Program-made: the position numbers and the translations under genes
Shown here: positions 28,714-37,982 of the stretch, in pieces
Layout of the letters: the number at the start of each line of letters is the position of its first letter
Position numbering within the stretch: position 1 is the stretch's first letter
The notes under the pieces: generated by a model
What the model saw: the letters and a program-made list of their open reading frames with translations, nothing else
Databases searched by the model: none
What the model was told of the DNA's origin: nothing
Source of the DNA: Thioclava sp. GXIMD2076
GTDB lineage: Bacteria > Pseudomonadota > Alphaproteobacteria > Rhodobacterales > Rhodobacteraceae
Assembly: GCF_037949795.1 (NCBI RefSeq)
Contig: NZ_CP149932.1
Coordinates: 2,097,001 to 2,161,000, forward strand
Length of the DNA: 64,000 nucleotides
Direction of reading: 5' to 3'

Positions 28714-29542
28714 CCTTTGCCTTGTCCCAGAGCGCGTCCATCTCGGCCAGATCACTCTGCTCGGGCGTCTTGCCTGAAGCGCGCAGGCTGTCCTCGATAT
28801 AGCCGAAGCGGCGGGTGAACTTGGTATTGGCCGCGCGCAGGCAGGCCTCGGGGTCGAGCTTCAGATGCCGCCCGAGATTGACCATCACGAAGAGCAGATC
28901 GCCATATTCCTCGGCCATCTCCTCAGGGCCCAGCTCGTCGCGCGCCTCGGCCAGTTCGTCGGCCTCTTCCGCGATCTTGGCTAGAACATCGCCGATATCG
29001 GACCAGTCAAAGCCTACCCGTGCGGCGCGTTTTTGCAGCTTGAGCGCACGGGTCAGCGCGGGCAGGGCCAGCGCCACATCATCCAGAACACCGGTGGGCT
29101 TTTCCGCGATCCCTTTGGCCGCGCGCTCGGCGGCCTTGATTTTCTCCCAATCGAGCGTCTGCTGGGCCGAGGATTTGTCACGGCTCTCGGTGCCGAAGAC
29201 ATGGGGATGGCGATGCACCATCTTGTTGTTGATGGCACTGAGCACCTGCGTCACATCGAAGAGCCCGCGATCCTTGGCGATCTGCGCGTGGAAGACCACC
29301 TGCAGCGCCAGATCACCCAGCTCGGCAGGCAGCTCGTCCCATGCCTCGCGCTCGATCGCATCGGCCACCTCATGCGCCTCCTCGAGCGTATAGGGCGCGA
29401 TGGAGGCGAAATCCTGCTCGATATCCCAAGGGCAACCGGTCTGGGGATCGCGCAGGTTCTCCATGATGGCCATGAGTCGCTGGAACTGGTGGCCGGCCTG
29501 CTGTGTGTCATCGGTAATGATTGGATCATCGGGGCGGGCCAT
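28697..29542 (-). CDS. mazG: Nucleoside triphosphate pyrophosphohydrolase MazG
   Basis: Hydrolyses NTPs to NMP and pyrophosphate, a housecleaning enzyme that can also lower ppGpp. Two tandem MazG domains: C-P-W-D-I-E-Q then E-E-A-H-E-V-A-D-A-I in the first (about residues 35-110), and E-E-A-D-E-L-A-E-A followed by E-E-Y-G-D-L-L-F in the second (about residues 190-250). The 281-residue length is usual for full MazG. Confidence 0.95.
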   Translation of the reverse strand: MARPDDPIITDDTQQAGHQFQRLMAIMENLRDPQTGCPWDIEQDFASIAPYTLEEAHEVADAIEREAWDELPAELGDLALQVVFHAQIAKDRGLFDVTQVLSAINNKMVHRHPHVFGTESRDKSSAQQTLDWEKIKAAERAAKGIAEKPTGVLDDVALALPALTRALKLQKRAARVGFDWSDIGDVLAKIAEEADELAEARDELGPEEMAEEYGDLLFVMVNLGRHLKLDPEACLRAANTKFTRRFGYIEDSLRASGKTPEQSDLAEMDALWDKAKAAGIK

Positions 29543-29878
29543 GGCGGAGCCTTTCTTTCATACAGGGTCGTGGTCTTTATCCGGTCCTGCATTTGGAGAG
29601 TCCAGAGCGGGCGGAAGAATGCGATCAAAACGGGAACAAATTCACCTTGCGTTAAGCGGACCCTACTAGTGTCAACCATGAAGACCGCGCCAGCCAGGCG
29701 AGGTCGGGGGCCAGAAGTCTCCGGATATCGTGTGACACGAAGTGTCATCTCTTCGCTTGGCACAAGGTCGCATCATCCTCGAACGGGATGGAGCGGGGAC
29801 GTGGTTGTTTGGGGTCCGTGATTTCGGGTCTTCTGGCGAGAGCCGCAACAATTGTGCACCAAGAAGGGATGACTGGTG
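29543..29878. other. Intergenic region between mazG and the first paralogue
   Basis: About 335 bp between divergent genes; it must hold both promoters. The only strong feature is a perfect palindrome, TGACAC-GAA-GTGTCA, at 29733-29747. No frame here is convincing as a gene. Confidence 0.5.
29733..29747. promoter_or_regulatory. Perfect 15-bp palindrome, possible operator
   Basis: TGACAC, three bases, GTGTCA: a perfect dyad between the divergent mazG and unknown-protein genes, about 130 bases before the latter. Its size is that of a dimeric repressor site. The regulator is not known. Confidence 0.4.
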
Positions 29879-30358
29879 ATGTTTGCAGATGTGAAACCCC
29901 AGAACGGGCGCCTCGGGGGCCCGTCGGAACGACTGCCGATGACCGAGCTTGTCGCGCGCCATAGCTACCTGCGCGATCTGTCCGACAAGATGCTCTCCGA
30001 ACAGGAAGCCCATTCGCTCGAACTGCAGCGCGAGATCGTTGCCATCGGAGAGGATGCGTCTCTGGGCGAGGGGGGGGCGGCGCGTAATGCCGATATCAAA
30101 CTCGCCGAGATCGACGAGCTGGAGCAGGAGATCCGTATCATCGGCTATCAGATGGCACTGATCGAGGATGTAATCTTCGAGACCCCTCCGCGCGATGCAG
30201 CCGAAGCACTTTCTAAGCTGCGCTTTTTGTCTGGGCAGATGCAGGACGGATACGAGTTCTCGCCCGATTACTTTGCCAATGTGATGGAGGAATGCTCGGA
30301 TCTGCTGTCCGAGACCGGCTTTGCCGGTGTCGATAGTGTCAGCGCCCTTCCTCATTGA
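29879..30358 (+). CDS. Unknown protein, paralogue of the gene at 30825
   Basis: A soluble, mostly helical protein of 159 residues. The C-terminal half (about residues 78-150) closely matches the gene 0.5 kb downstream: E-I-D-E-L-E-Q-E-I-R-I, Y-Q-M, E-D-V-I-F-E-T-P, E-A-L-S-K-L-R-F and F-A-N-V-M-E-E-C-S-D-L. I do not recognise a named family. AAGAAGGG precedes the ATG. A terminator directly follows. A duplicate pair with separate promoters suggests different conditions of expression. Confidence 0.75.
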   Translation: MFADVKPQNGRLGGPSERLPMTELVARHSYLRDLSDKMLSEQEAHSLELQREIVAIGEDASLGEGGAARNADIKLAEIDELEQEIRIIGYQMALIEDVIFETPPRDAAEALSKLRFLSGQMQDGYEFSPDYFANVMEECSDLLSETGFAGVDSVSALPH

Positions 30359-30366
30359 CCCTGCTT

Positions 30367-30391
30367 CAGGCGCCCTCGGGGGCGCCTTTTT
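30367..30391 (+). terminator. Rho-independent terminator of first paralogue
   Basis: An 8-bp G+C stem (30368-30375 with 30380-30387), a short loop and a TTTTT tail, ten bases after the stop codon. Confidence 0.85.
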
Positions 30392-30824
30392 CCATGCTTG
30401 CGGCGCCTGTAGCCGCCTGTGGCACCTGATCCGATTCTCTTCCTCGCAGAATCACGGTTGATCTCGCCTTTGTTTCCAGTTCCGAACCGATCTCATTTCT
30501 GGCCGTGCCTGTGTTGAAATGGGGCAAGGCCTGCCTGATTGGTAAATAAAGGGTAAAGATTTACCCCCGGATCTCGCCCGAAAATCGCCGCCTTATTTCT
30601 GCCATCCGATTTTAAATTCTAATTTACTGAAAATTATAAGAAAATTGGATGCGCCATCATGTTAACGATATTTAACCACCTGCCGGTCATCGTTAATGAA
30701 TTGGTAACCAAGTGGGAAACAATGCCTTTCTTCCTCCCTCATTTGGCCAAGCGGACCCGCAATTATAGGGTCATCGGCAGCAAGACAGGGCTGGCTGCCA
30801 CAGGCGAACAGAAGGACGAATACG
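30392..30824. other. Intergenic region between the two paralogues
   Basis: About 430 bp, AT-rich from 30540 to 30710. A near-consensus CtrA-like TTAA-N7-GTAA pattern occurs at about 30692-30706. It probably carries the promoter of the second paralogue. No gene is evident. Confidence 0.45.
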
Positions 30825-31346
30825 ATGCAGAACGCAGTCAACTTCCAGACCACCGGTGTTCCTCAGGCGGAGCGCAAGGACACCAAGTCGCTGATCGAGC
30901 TGATCCGCCGCTATGACTATATCGAGGGTCTGTGCGATCGCGTTCTGACCGAGCAGCAGGCCAAGATGTCGCGCTATCACCAGATGATCAGCGAAGAGCG
31001 CATCAAATCCGCCCTGCGTGGCACCATGGATATTCCGGAGCGTCCTCCCGTTCATACCAGCGAGACCGCAGAGATCGAAGAACTCGAGACCGAGGTCCGC
31101 ATCTATCGCTACCAGCTCAACACGCTGGAAAGCGTTATCTATGAAACCGAACCTTCCAACCTTAAGGAAGCTCTCGCCAAACTGCGTTTCATCGCCCGCC
31201 TTGTGGTCGATGGCGTCGAATTCGAAAGCGATTTCTTTGCCTTCATGATCGAGGAATGCACCGATATCGCCGAGATGAGCGCGCAGGATATGGTCGGCGC
31301 AGAACGTGCCAAGCTGCAGACCCTGATCAACCAGCAGACCCTCTGA
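30825..31346 (+). CDS. Unknown protein, second paralogue
   Basis: A 173-residue soluble helical protein related to the gene at 29879. Matching blocks: E-I-E-E-L-E-T-E-V-R-I-Y, Y-Q-L, E-S-V-I-Y-E-T-E-P, E-A-L-A-K-L-R-F-I and F-F-A-F-M-I-E-E-C-T-D-I. The N-terminal half differs more (R-Y-D-Y-I-E-G-L-C-D-R-V-L-T-E-Q-Q versus H-S-Y-L-R-D-L-S-D-K-M-L-S-E-Q-E), yet still aligns. A GAAGGA site precedes the ATG. No function known. Confidence 0.78.
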   Translation: MQNAVNFQTTGVPQAERKDTKSLIELIRRYDYIEGLCDRVLTEQQAKMSRYHQMISEERIKSALRGTMDIPERPPVHTSETAEIEELETEVRIYRYQLNTLESVIYETEPSNLKEALAKLRFIARLVVDGVEFESDFFAFMIEECTDIAEMSAQDMVGAERAKLQTLINQQTL

Positions 31347-31724
31347 CCCTGCCTCGGGTGGTCAGATCACCCCTGTGACCACCCCATATCGCCGTGATCT
31401 TCCGCGACTGCGGGCGATGACACATCTTTCGCCGAGGATCCTGTCCGGGATCACCCCGCCCGGGGTTGGCAGCTCTCCCCCGGGTTTCACCCCCACCCAC
31501 CCCGGACAGGAACTCCGCGCGCGCCAGAACGGCGCATGGGCCTCGGGCCAGCCGAAACTTTCCTGACATTTGCGTGTGAGCGTCGGATACATGATGTATT
31601 CCGGCGCCTTGTTCGTTACGAGGGCGGCAGAAACTTGCCAACCCTCCAAGGCCCCTATAGGGTGCGCGCCGGATACAAAGGCGCGTCTCGCGCCCTCTGG
31701 CCCTAAGGAAAGGACCCAAAGTCA
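31347..31724. other. Structured intergenic region upstream of yajC
   Basis: About 380 bp. A GC-rich stretch at 31439-31511 can fold into a long outer stem (TCCTGTCCGGG with CCCGGACAGGA) around an inner G-rich/C-rich hairpin. The region probably contains the yajC-secDF promoter. A minus-strand frame of 95 codons at 31362-31649 has no supporting evidence. Confidence 0.45.
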
Positions 31725-32063
31725 ATGTTCGCGACTCCCGCATATGCTCAGGCAGCTGGCGCAGCCCCCGGTGGTATGGCCGCTCTCGGTCAGTTTTTGC
31801 CGCTGATCCTGATCTTCGTCATCATGTATTTCCTGCTGATCCGTCCGCAGCAGAAAAAGGCGAAACAACACCGCCAGATGGTCGAAGCCCTGCGTCGCGG
31901 CGACGAGGTCGTGACCCAAGGCGGGATCATGGGCAAGGTTACCAATGTGCGTGAAGACGGCACCGTCGAGGTCGAGATCGCGGCTGGCGTGAAAGTGCGC
32001 GTTGTGAAGTCGACCATCGGTCAGGTTGTGTCCAAGACCGAACCCGCTGCTGAAGCGAAATAA
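31725..32063 (+). CDS. yajC: Preprotein translocase subunit YajC
   Basis: A 112-residue inner-membrane protein associated with SecDF. One membrane segment near residues 19-39 is followed by R-P-Q-Q-K-K-A-K and the conserved G-D-E-V-V-T-Q-G-G-I-M-G-K-V motif. First gene of the yajC-secD-secF operon. The ribosome-binding site is weak and distant. Confidence 0.95.
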   Translation: MFATPAYAQAAGAAPGGMAALGQFLPLILIFVIMYFLLIRPQQKKAKQHRQMVEALRRGDEVVTQGGIMGKVTNVREDGTVEVEIAAGVKVRVVKSTIGQVVSKTEPAAEAK

Positions 32064-32080
32064 GAACGAAGGCGCCGGCC

Positions 32081-33745
32081 ATGCTGCATATCCCGCTTTG
32101 GAAGCGTATTCTCATCATTGCCCTATGTGTCATAGGGCTTGCGATGGCCGCGCCAAATATCTTCTATTCCAAGGTGGAGGGGCATAATGATGCGGTCTCT
32201 ACCCTGGAAAAAACCGACGCGCTGAGCGATGACCAGCAGGCGGCCATGGATGCATGGCCCAGCTGGCTGCCCAGCGGTCTTGTCAATCTGGGTCTCGACC
32301 TTCGTGGCGGGGCCCATCTTCTGGCCGAAGTCCAGCTTTCGGATGTCTATGCCGCGCGGATGAAATCGCTCTGGCCCGAGATGCGCACGGCCTTGGCCAA
32401 GGACCGTTCGACCATCGGCGCGATCCGCCGTGTCGAGAGCGCCGATGACGAGCTGAAGATCCAGATCGGCAATGCCGACCAGATCCAGACCGCCGTCGCT
32501 ACCGCAAAAACCCTTGCGTCCCCGATCACCTCGCTTTCGGGTGTGGGGCAGGATGACCTCGATATCTCGGGGCAGGGTGATATTATCACTGTCAAGCTCT
32601 CGGATGCCGAGAAGCAGGCCACCGATGACCGCACGATGCAGCAATCGCTGGAAATCGTGCGTCGCCGGATCGATGCCGCGGGCACCCGCGAACCTACCAT
32701 CGCGCGTCAGGGCTCCGACCGCATCCTCATCGAAGTGCCCGGCATCGGCTCGGCACAGGAGCTGAAGGATCTGATCGGCACGACCGCGCAGCTGAACTTC
32801 ATGCAGGTCAATGGCACAACGCAGAATGCCGATGCCAGCGCCGGTCAGGGCAATATCCTCGTGCCCGATGCCGAGCGTGAGGGCCTCTATTATATCCTTG
32901 GCGACGTGCCGGTTGTCTCGGGCGACGCGCTGACCGACGCCAAAGCCGCCACCGACCAGAACGGCTATCCGGCGGTGAGCTTCCGCTTCAACACCACCGG
33001 TGCGCGCCAGTTCGGCGATTTCACCGCCAGCCATATCGGCGAGCCCTTCGCCATCGTGCTCGATAACGAGGTGATCTCCGCGCCCACAATCCAGACCCAT
33101 ATCGCGGGTGGTTCGGGCATCATCACCGGTAATTTCACCATCCAGCAATCAACCGATCTGGCGCTCCTGCTGCGTTCGGGCGCGCTGCCGGCCAAGCTGA
33201 ACTTCCTCGAGGAACGCACCATCGGTCCGGAACTCGGCGCCGACTCGATCCGCGCGGGCGCGATTGCGGCCGTGGTGGGCCTCACGCTCGTCGTGGCCTA
33301 TATGATCGCAAGCTACGGTCTCTTCGGAACCTTCGCCTCGGTGGCGCTCCTGATCAATATCGGGCTGCTCTTCGGCATCATGTCGATGATCGGCGGCACG
33401 CTGACGCTGCCCGGTATCGCGGGGATCGTGCTGACTATGGGCACGGCGGTGGATGCCAACGTGCTGATCTACGAGCGGATCCGTGAGGAGCTGAAGCGGG
33501 TCAAAGGCCCCGCCCGCGCCATCGAGATCGGTTACGAGAAGGCGATGTCGGCCATCATCGACGCCAATGTCACCACCTTCCTGACCGCCGTCATCCTCTT
33601 CGTGCTGGGGGCAGGTCCGGTGCGCGGCTTTGCCGTGACGCTGATCATCGGGATCGTGACCTCGGTCTTTACGGCCATCTGGGTGACGCGCCTGTTCGTC
33701 GTCACATGGTTCGGCCGCCGCCGTCCCAAAACGCTAGATCTCTGA
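32081..33745 (+). CDS. secD: Protein translocase subunit SecD
   Basis: Membrane protein of 554 residues that uses the proton gradient to pull exported proteins across the inner membrane. N-terminal anchor, then a periplasmic domain with G-L-D-L-R-G-G-A-H-L near residue 68, then five membrane segments at the C-terminus with G-P-E-L-G-A-D-S-I near residue 384 and T-M-G-T-A-V-D-A-N-V-L-I-Y-E-R near residue 450. Followed by secF after 13 bases. Confidence 0.97.
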   Translation: MLHIPLWKRILIIALCVIGLAMAAPNIFYSKVEGHNDAVSTLEKTDALSDDQQAAMDAWPSWLPSGLVNLGLDLRGGAHLLAEVQLSDVYAARMKSLWPEMRTALAKDRSTIGAIRRVESADDELKIQIGNADQIQTAVATAKTLASPITSLSGVGQDDLDISGQGDIITVKLSDAEKQATDDRTMQQSLEIVRRRIDAAGTREPTIARQGSDRILIEVPGIGSAQELKDLIGTTAQLNFMQVNGTTQNADASAGQGNILVPDAEREGLYYILGDVPVVSGDALTDAKAATDQNGYPAVSFRFNTTGARQFGDFTASHIGEPFAIVLDNEVISAPTIQTHIAGGSGIITGNFTIQQSTDLALLLRSGALPAKLNFLEERTIGPELGADSIRAGAIAAVVGLTLVVAYMIASYGLFGTFASVALLINIGLLFGIMSMIGGTLTLPGIAGIVLTMGTAVDANVLIYERIREELKRVKGPARAIEIGYEKAMSAIIDANVTTFLTAVILFVLGAGPVRGFAVTLIIGIVTSVFTAIWVTRLFVVTWFGRRRPKTLDL

Positions 33746-33758
33746 AGGAGCGAAACCA

Positions 33759-34739
33759 ATGGCATTCCGTCTCAAGCTCGTTCCCGACGAGACCAAGTTC
33801 GACTTTTTCAAACACCAGCTGATCACCTTCTGGGGCTCCATGGTGCTGATGGCGGTGGCGCTCGTCATCACCTTCGTCATGGGCCTCAATCTCGGTATCG
33901 ATTTCCGCGGTGGCACGACCATCCGCGCCGAGAGCAGCAAGGAGGTCGATGTGGGCGCATGGCGCAGCGCGCTGCAGCCGCTCGATCTGGGCGATGTGGT
34001 GATCACGCAGGTCTATGACCCGTCCTTCGATGCCGACCAGCATGTGGCCGAAATCCGTATCCAGGCGCAGGATGACGAGGGCTCGGTCAGCCCGCAAACC
34101 GTGTCCGCTATCGATACCGCGATCAAGGGCGTTGCACCCGATGTGAAATTCACCGCAACCGAATCCGTGGGCCCCAAGGTTTCGGGCGAGCTGATCAAGA
34201 CCGCGATCCTGTCGGTCCTGGCCGCGGCCGCCGCGATCCTGATCTATATCTGGTTGCGCTTCGAGTGGCAGTTTGCCGTGGGTGCCGTGCTGGCGCTGCT
34301 GCACGATTTGCTGATCACCGTGGGCGTCTTCTCCCTCTTCCAGATCAAGTTCGACCTGACGATCATCGCGGCGCTTCTGACCATTCTGGGCTATTCGATC
34401 AACGACACCGTGGTGGTCTTCGACCGCTTGCGCGAGAACCTGATCAAATACAAAACGATGCCGCTTCGCGAGGTAATGAACATCTCGGTCAACGAGACGC
34501 TCTCGCGCACGGTCATGACCTCGGGCACCACGCTGCTGGCACTGATCTCCATGCTTGTGCTGGGCGGTGATGTGATCCGTGGCTTCGTCTTCGCGATGAC
34601 CTTTGGCGTGCTGATCGGGACCTATTCCTCGGTCTTCGTGGCCAAAAATATCGTGCTGATGATCGGCCTGAACCGGACCGAGAAAAAGGATCCTGCCGAG
34701 GAATTCTTCGACAAGACCACCAAAGCCGAGACCAAGTAA
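33759..34739 (+). CDS. secF: Protein translocase subunit SecF
   Basis: Partner of SecD, 326 residues with six membrane segments. G-I-D-F-R-G-G-T near residue 46, then V-G-P-K-V-S-G-E-L and the conserved G-Y-S-I-N-D-T-V-V-V-F-D-R-L-R-E-N near residue 210. A GAAGGAG site precedes the ATG. Confidence 0.97.
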   Translation: MAFRLKLVPDETKFDFFKHQLITFWGSMVLMAVALVITFVMGLNLGIDFRGGTTIRAESSKEVDVGAWRSALQPLDLGDVVITQVYDPSFDADQHVAEIRIQAQDDEGSVSPQTVSAIDTAIKGVAPDVKFTATESVGPKVSGELIKTAILSVLAAAAAILIYIWLRFEWQFAVGAVLALLHDLLITVGVFSLFQIKFDLTIIAALLTILGYSINDTVVVFDRLRENLIKYKTMPLREVMNISVNETLSRTVMTSGTTLLALISMLVLGGDVIRGFVFAMTFGVLIGTYSSVFVAKNIVLMIGLNRTEKKDPAEEFFDKTTKAETK

Positions 34740-34754
34740 GCGATAGGTGCCGCG

Positions 34755-35138
34755 ATGCAGATGACCGAAGCCAGCTTTTCCGGAGCCCTGCCCATCGATG
34801 GATACGGGCCGGGGTTCTTCCGGATCGGCGGCGAGGTGCGTCGCGGCGCGCAACTGGTTTACGGGGCAGGGGTTGCCGATTGGGGCGGGTTCGAGGACCT
34901 TGATCCCATTCGCGCGCTGGTCGGCAAAATCGATGTGCTCTTTGTGGGCATGGGCGCCGATATCGCTTTTCCGCCCGCCGCGTTTACCGCCGCCATCGAG
35001 GAACTGGGCCTGATGCCCGAACCGATGTCGAGCCCCTCTGCCGCGCGCAGCTATAATGTTCTCCTGACCGAAGGCCGCCGCGTGGCTGTAGCGCTTCTGC
35101 CCATGCCGGGTGATCTTCCGCCCGAATTGCAGGGCTGA
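34755..35138 (+). CDS. Mth938-like domain protein (DUF498)
   Basis: A 127-residue soluble protein. The pattern [13 protein letters not shown], then V-L-F-V-G-M-G-A-D and the late [22 protein letters not shown] matches the Mth938/AAMDC (DUF498) family. In alphaproteobacteria it commonly follows secDF; its biochemical role is unknown. Confidence 0.88.
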   Translation: MQMTEASFSGALPIDGYGPGFFRIGGEVRRGAQLVYGAGVADWGGFEDLDPIRALVGKIDVLFVGMGADIAFPPAAFTAAIEELGLMPEPMSSPSAARSYNVLLTEGRRVAVALLPMPGDLPPELQG

Positions 35139-35142
35139 GATA

Positions 35143-35778
35143 ATGGCTCTTCTCAGTGTCGAAGATCTCAGCGTCGCCCGTGCGGGGGTGCCGATCCTCT
35201 CGGGCGTTTCCTTCACCATGGATCGCGGTGAGGCGCTTGTTCTGCGCGGCCCCAACGGCATCGGCAAGACGACCCTTCTGCGCACCATCGCCGGATTGCA
35301 GCCGCCGCTTGGCGGGCAGATGTCGCTTGCTGCCGAGGCGATGGCTTATGCGGGGCATTCCGACGGGCTCAAATCCACGCTGAGTGTGACCGAGAACCTG
35401 ACATTCTGGGCCGATATCTATGCGACGCGCAGGATCGATCATGCGCTGTCTTTGATGAATCTCGAGGCGCTGGCGGATCGCGCCGCCCATAGTCTGTCGG
35501 CGGGGCAGAAGCGCCGCCTCGGCCTTGCGCGGCTTCTGGTGACCGGCCGCCCGATCTGGGTGCTCGACGAGCCGACCGTCTCGCTCGATCAGGCATCGGT
35601 GGCGCTCTTTGCAGAGGCCATCCGCGCGCATCTTGTCTCGGGCGGCGCCGCTCTCATGGCCACCCATATCGATCTGGGTCTGCCCGAGGCGCGCGTGCTG
35701 GAGCTGGCGCCTTTCCGTGCCGATCCGCTGGCACCGCCTACCGGTCTGACCGGCGGCTTTGACGAGGCGTTCCTATGA
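35143..35778 (+). CDS. ccmA: Haem exporter ATP-binding protein CcmA
   Basis: ATPase subunit of the CcmABCD complex in cytochrome c maturation, 211 residues. Walker [10 protein letters not shown] near residue 37, signature [10 protein letters not shown] near residue 119 and Walker B W-V-L-D-E-P-T near residue 142. The ATG at 35143 lies four bases after the previous stop; an earlier in-frame start is unlikely. Overlaps ccmB by 4 bp. Confidence 0.95.
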   Translation: MALLSVEDLSVARAGVPILSGVSFTMDRGEALVLRGPNGIGKTTLLRTIAGLQPPLGGQMSLAAEAMAYAGHSDGLKSTLSVTENLTFWADIYATRRIDHALSLMNLEALADRAAHSLSAGQKRRLGLARLLVTGRPIWVLDEPTVSLDQASVALFAEAIRAHLVSGGAALMATHIDLGLPEARVLELAPFRADPLAPPTGLTGGFDEAFL

Positions 35779-36431
35779 GAGCACTCCTTCTTCGGGACTT
35801 GCGTCTGGCCTTCCGCGCGGGCGGCGGCTTCGGGCTTGGTCTGGCCTTTTTCCTGATCGTGGTCACGCTGGTGCCCTTCGGGGTTGGTCCGCAGGCCGAG
35901 GTGCTTGCCCGTATCGCGCCCGGCATCCTCTGGGTCGGCGCGCTTCTGGCCTGTCTTCTCTCGCTCGACCGGATCTTCGCGCTCGATTACGAGGATGGCT
36001 CGCTCGACCTTCTGGCCACCGCGCCGATGCCGATGGAGGCCGTTGTGTCCATGAAGGCCTTGGCGCATTGGCTGACCACGGGCCTGCCGCTGGTGATCGC
36101 CTCGCCCTTGTTCGGGTTGCTTCTGCATCTCGATCCGCAGGGCTATGTCTGGCTGGTGCTGGCGCTCCTTCTGGGCACGCCCGCGCTCTCGGTTTTGGGG
36201 ACGTTCGGGGCCGCCCTCACCGTGGGGATCAAACGCGGGGGGCTTCTGCTATCGCTTCTGGTGCTGCCGCTCTATGTGCCGACGCTCATCTTTGGTGCCG
36301 AGCTGGTGCGGCGCGGAGCGCAGGGTATGAGTGTCGAGGCCCCCGCCTTCGTGCTGGCAGGGATCACATTGGCGTCGGCGGCGCTGGTCCCGTTTGCATC
36401 TGCCGCGGCAATCCGCGTAAATCTGAGGTAA
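35775..36431 (+). CDS. ccmB: Haem exporter membrane subunit CcmB
   Basis: A 218-residue permease with six membrane segments. The family motif [13 protein letters not shown] near the N-terminus, and R-I-A-P-G-I-L-W-V near residue 49, are seen. Works with CcmA and CcmC to release holo-CcmE. Start overlaps ccmA (ATGA). Confidence 0.95.
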   Translation: MRALLLRDLRLAFRAGGGFGLGLAFFLIVVTLVPFGVGPQAEVLARIAPGILWVGALLACLLSLDRIFALDYEDGSLDLLATAPMPMEAVVSMKALAHWLTTGLPLVIASPLFGLLLHLDPQGYVWLVLALLLGTPALSVLGTFGAALTVGIKRGGLLLSLLVLPLYVPTLIFGAELVRRGAQGMSVEAPAFVLAGITLASAALVPFASAAAIRVNLR

Positions 36432-36497
36432 ATCAAGGCCACCTGCGCCCGTGGCGGGCGAAAGGTAGCCCATGTCCGTTGAAAGGTTCCGCCACCG

Positions 36498-37226
36498 ATG
36501 TCGATCTGGGAATACGCCAATCCGGTCAAGTTCATGCGAACGACCGATAAGCTGCTGCCATTCGTGGTAGCCCTCACGATCCTGACCCTCGTCCCGGGGC
36601 TGGTCTGGGGCTTTTTTTTCACGCCCGCTGCCGATAATTTCGGTTCCAGCGTGAAAGTCATCTATGTCCATGTGCCCTCGGCGATGATGGCGATCAATAT
36701 ATGGATCATGATGCTGGTGGCCTCGCTGATCTGGATCATCCGCCGCCACCATGTCTCGGCACTGGCGGCCAAGGCTGCGGCGCCTGTGGGGATGGTGATG
36801 ACGCTGATCGCGCTGGTGACCGGTGCGATCTGGGGCGAACCGATGTGGGGCACTTGGTGGGCATGGGATCCGCGCTTGACCTCCTTCCTGATCCTCTTCC
36901 TCTTCTATCTGGGCTATATGGCGCTCTGGGCCGCGATCGATAACCCCGATACGGCGGCCGATCTGACGGGTGTGCTGTGCCTTGTGGGCTCGGTCTTTGC
37001 GCTTCTGTCGCGCTATGCGGTGAATTTCTGGAATCAGGGGCTGCACCAGGGCGCGACCCTGTCGATGGATCGCGAGCAGCATATCGCGGATGTCTACTGG
37101 TTCCCGCTGTTGCTGTGTATGGTGGGCTTTGGGCTATTGTTCCTGACCCTTGTGCTGGTGCGAACCCGCACCGAGATCCGTCGCCGCAGGCTCCACGCAC
37201 TCGAACAAAGGGAGCGGATGGTCTGA
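36498..37226 (+). CDS. ccmC: Haem-handling protein CcmC
   Basis: A 242-residue six-helix membrane protein. The tryptophan-rich W-G-T-W-W-A-W-D-P-R-L-T haem-presentation motif lies near residue 118; the periplasmic histidines are in I-Y-V-H-V-P-S-A near residue 56 and G-L-H-Q-G-A-T near residue 184. A 66-bp spacer separates it from ccmB. Its stop overlaps the ccmD start. Confidence 0.96.
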   Translation: MSIWEYANPVKFMRTTDKLLPFVVALTILTLVPGLVWGFFFTPAADNFGSSVKVIYVHVPSAMMAINIWIMMLVASLIWIIRRHHVSALAAKAAAPVGMVMTLIALVTGAIWGEPMWGTWWAWDPRLTSFLILFLFYLGYMALWAAIDNPDTAADLTGVLCLVGSVFALLSRYAVNFWNQGLHQGATLSMDREQHIADVYWFPLLLCMVGFGLLFLTLVLVRTRTEIRRRRLHALEQRERMV

Positions 37227-37387
37227 TGCTCGATCTTGGAAAATACGAATATACGGTCCTTCTGAGCTGGGGCGCCTGCCTAGTATTGCTGGCCGTGGTG
37301 ATCGGCGTGACGCTCTGGCAGAGCCGCCGTGTGAAGGCCGCTCTGGCGCGGCAAGAAGCGCGCATGGAGGAGATCCGCAATGGTTAA
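37226..37387 (+). CDS. ccmD: Haem exporter protein CcmD
   Basis: A 53-residue protein with one membrane segment (about residues 12-32) and a basic, charged cytoplasmic tail, starting M-L-D-L-G-K-Y-E-Y-T-V. Its ATG overlaps the ccmC stop by one base and its end overlaps ccmG by 8 bp. CcmD stabilises CcmABC and assists release of holo-CcmE. Short enough to be missed by length filters. Confidence 0.92.
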   Translation: MLDLGKYEYTVLLSWGACLVLLAVVIGVTLWQSRRVKAALARQEARMEEIRNG

Positions 37388-37907
37388 GCCTCTTATGCTG
37401 GCGCCGCCGCTGGTCTTTGCGGCCCTTGCGGGGATGTTCATCTGGGGCATGTCGCGGCAGGATCCGAGCCAGCTGCCCACGGCCTTTGCGGGCAAGCCGG
37501 CGCCCGAGGTGCAGCTGAGCGCCTTGGGGACGCTTCCCGAATTTTCCAGCGCCGATCTGAAAGACGGCAAGGTAAAGCTGGTGAATTTCTGGGCCTCATG
37601 GTGCGCGCCCTGTCGGGTGGAACATCCCAATCTGGAATCGCTTGCCGGACAGGGGGTCCAGATACTTGGTGTGAACTATAAGGATAACCCAGATAAGGCA
37701 CTGGCGTTTTTGGATAGTTTGGGTAATCCTTTCGCCCGTGCCGGGCAGGATCCCGAGGGCCAGATGGCGCTTAACTGGGGCGTCTATGGCGTGCCGGAAA
37801 CCTTTGTCGTGGATGGGGATGGGAAGGTGCTGATGCGCTATGCCGGCCCTCTGACCGATGATGTTATTTCCCAGAAAATTCAGCCGCTTCTGGGGCAATC
37901 CGAATAA
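37380..37907 (+). CDS. ccmG: Thiol:disulfide interchange protein CcmG (DsbE)
   Basis: A membrane-anchored periplasmic thioredoxin of 175 residues. The anchor is residues 6-24; the active site W74-C-A-P-C78 follows in F-W-A-S; the family's G-V-P-E-T-F-V sits near residue 137. It reduces apocytochrome c cysteines before haem ligation. ccmE, ccmF and ccmH are not in this window. Confidence 0.95.
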   Translation: MVKPLMLAPPLVFAALAGMFIWGMSRQDPSQLPTAFAGKPAPEVQLSALGTLPEFSSADLKDGKVKLVNFWASWCAPCRVEHPNLESLAGQGVQILGVNYKDNPDKALAFLDSLGNPFARAGQDPEGQMALNWGVYGVPETFVVDGDGKVLMRYAGPLTDDVISQKIQPLLGQSE

Positions 37908-37982
37908 ACAGCGAAGCTTCAGAGGTTTTCTTCCGCGGCGGGATCGCTAGGGTCTAGGGATATGCCTTCGAAAGGAGCTCTC

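Noticed and set aside
30692..30706. CtrA-like TTAA-N7-GTAA
   Set aside because: One half site is off consensus, and AT-rich DNA gives such matches by chance; kept only as a note.
33702..35288. Minus-strand frame of 528 codons opposite secF and ccmA
   Set aside because: Crosses several well-supported genes on the opposite strand; composition bias only.
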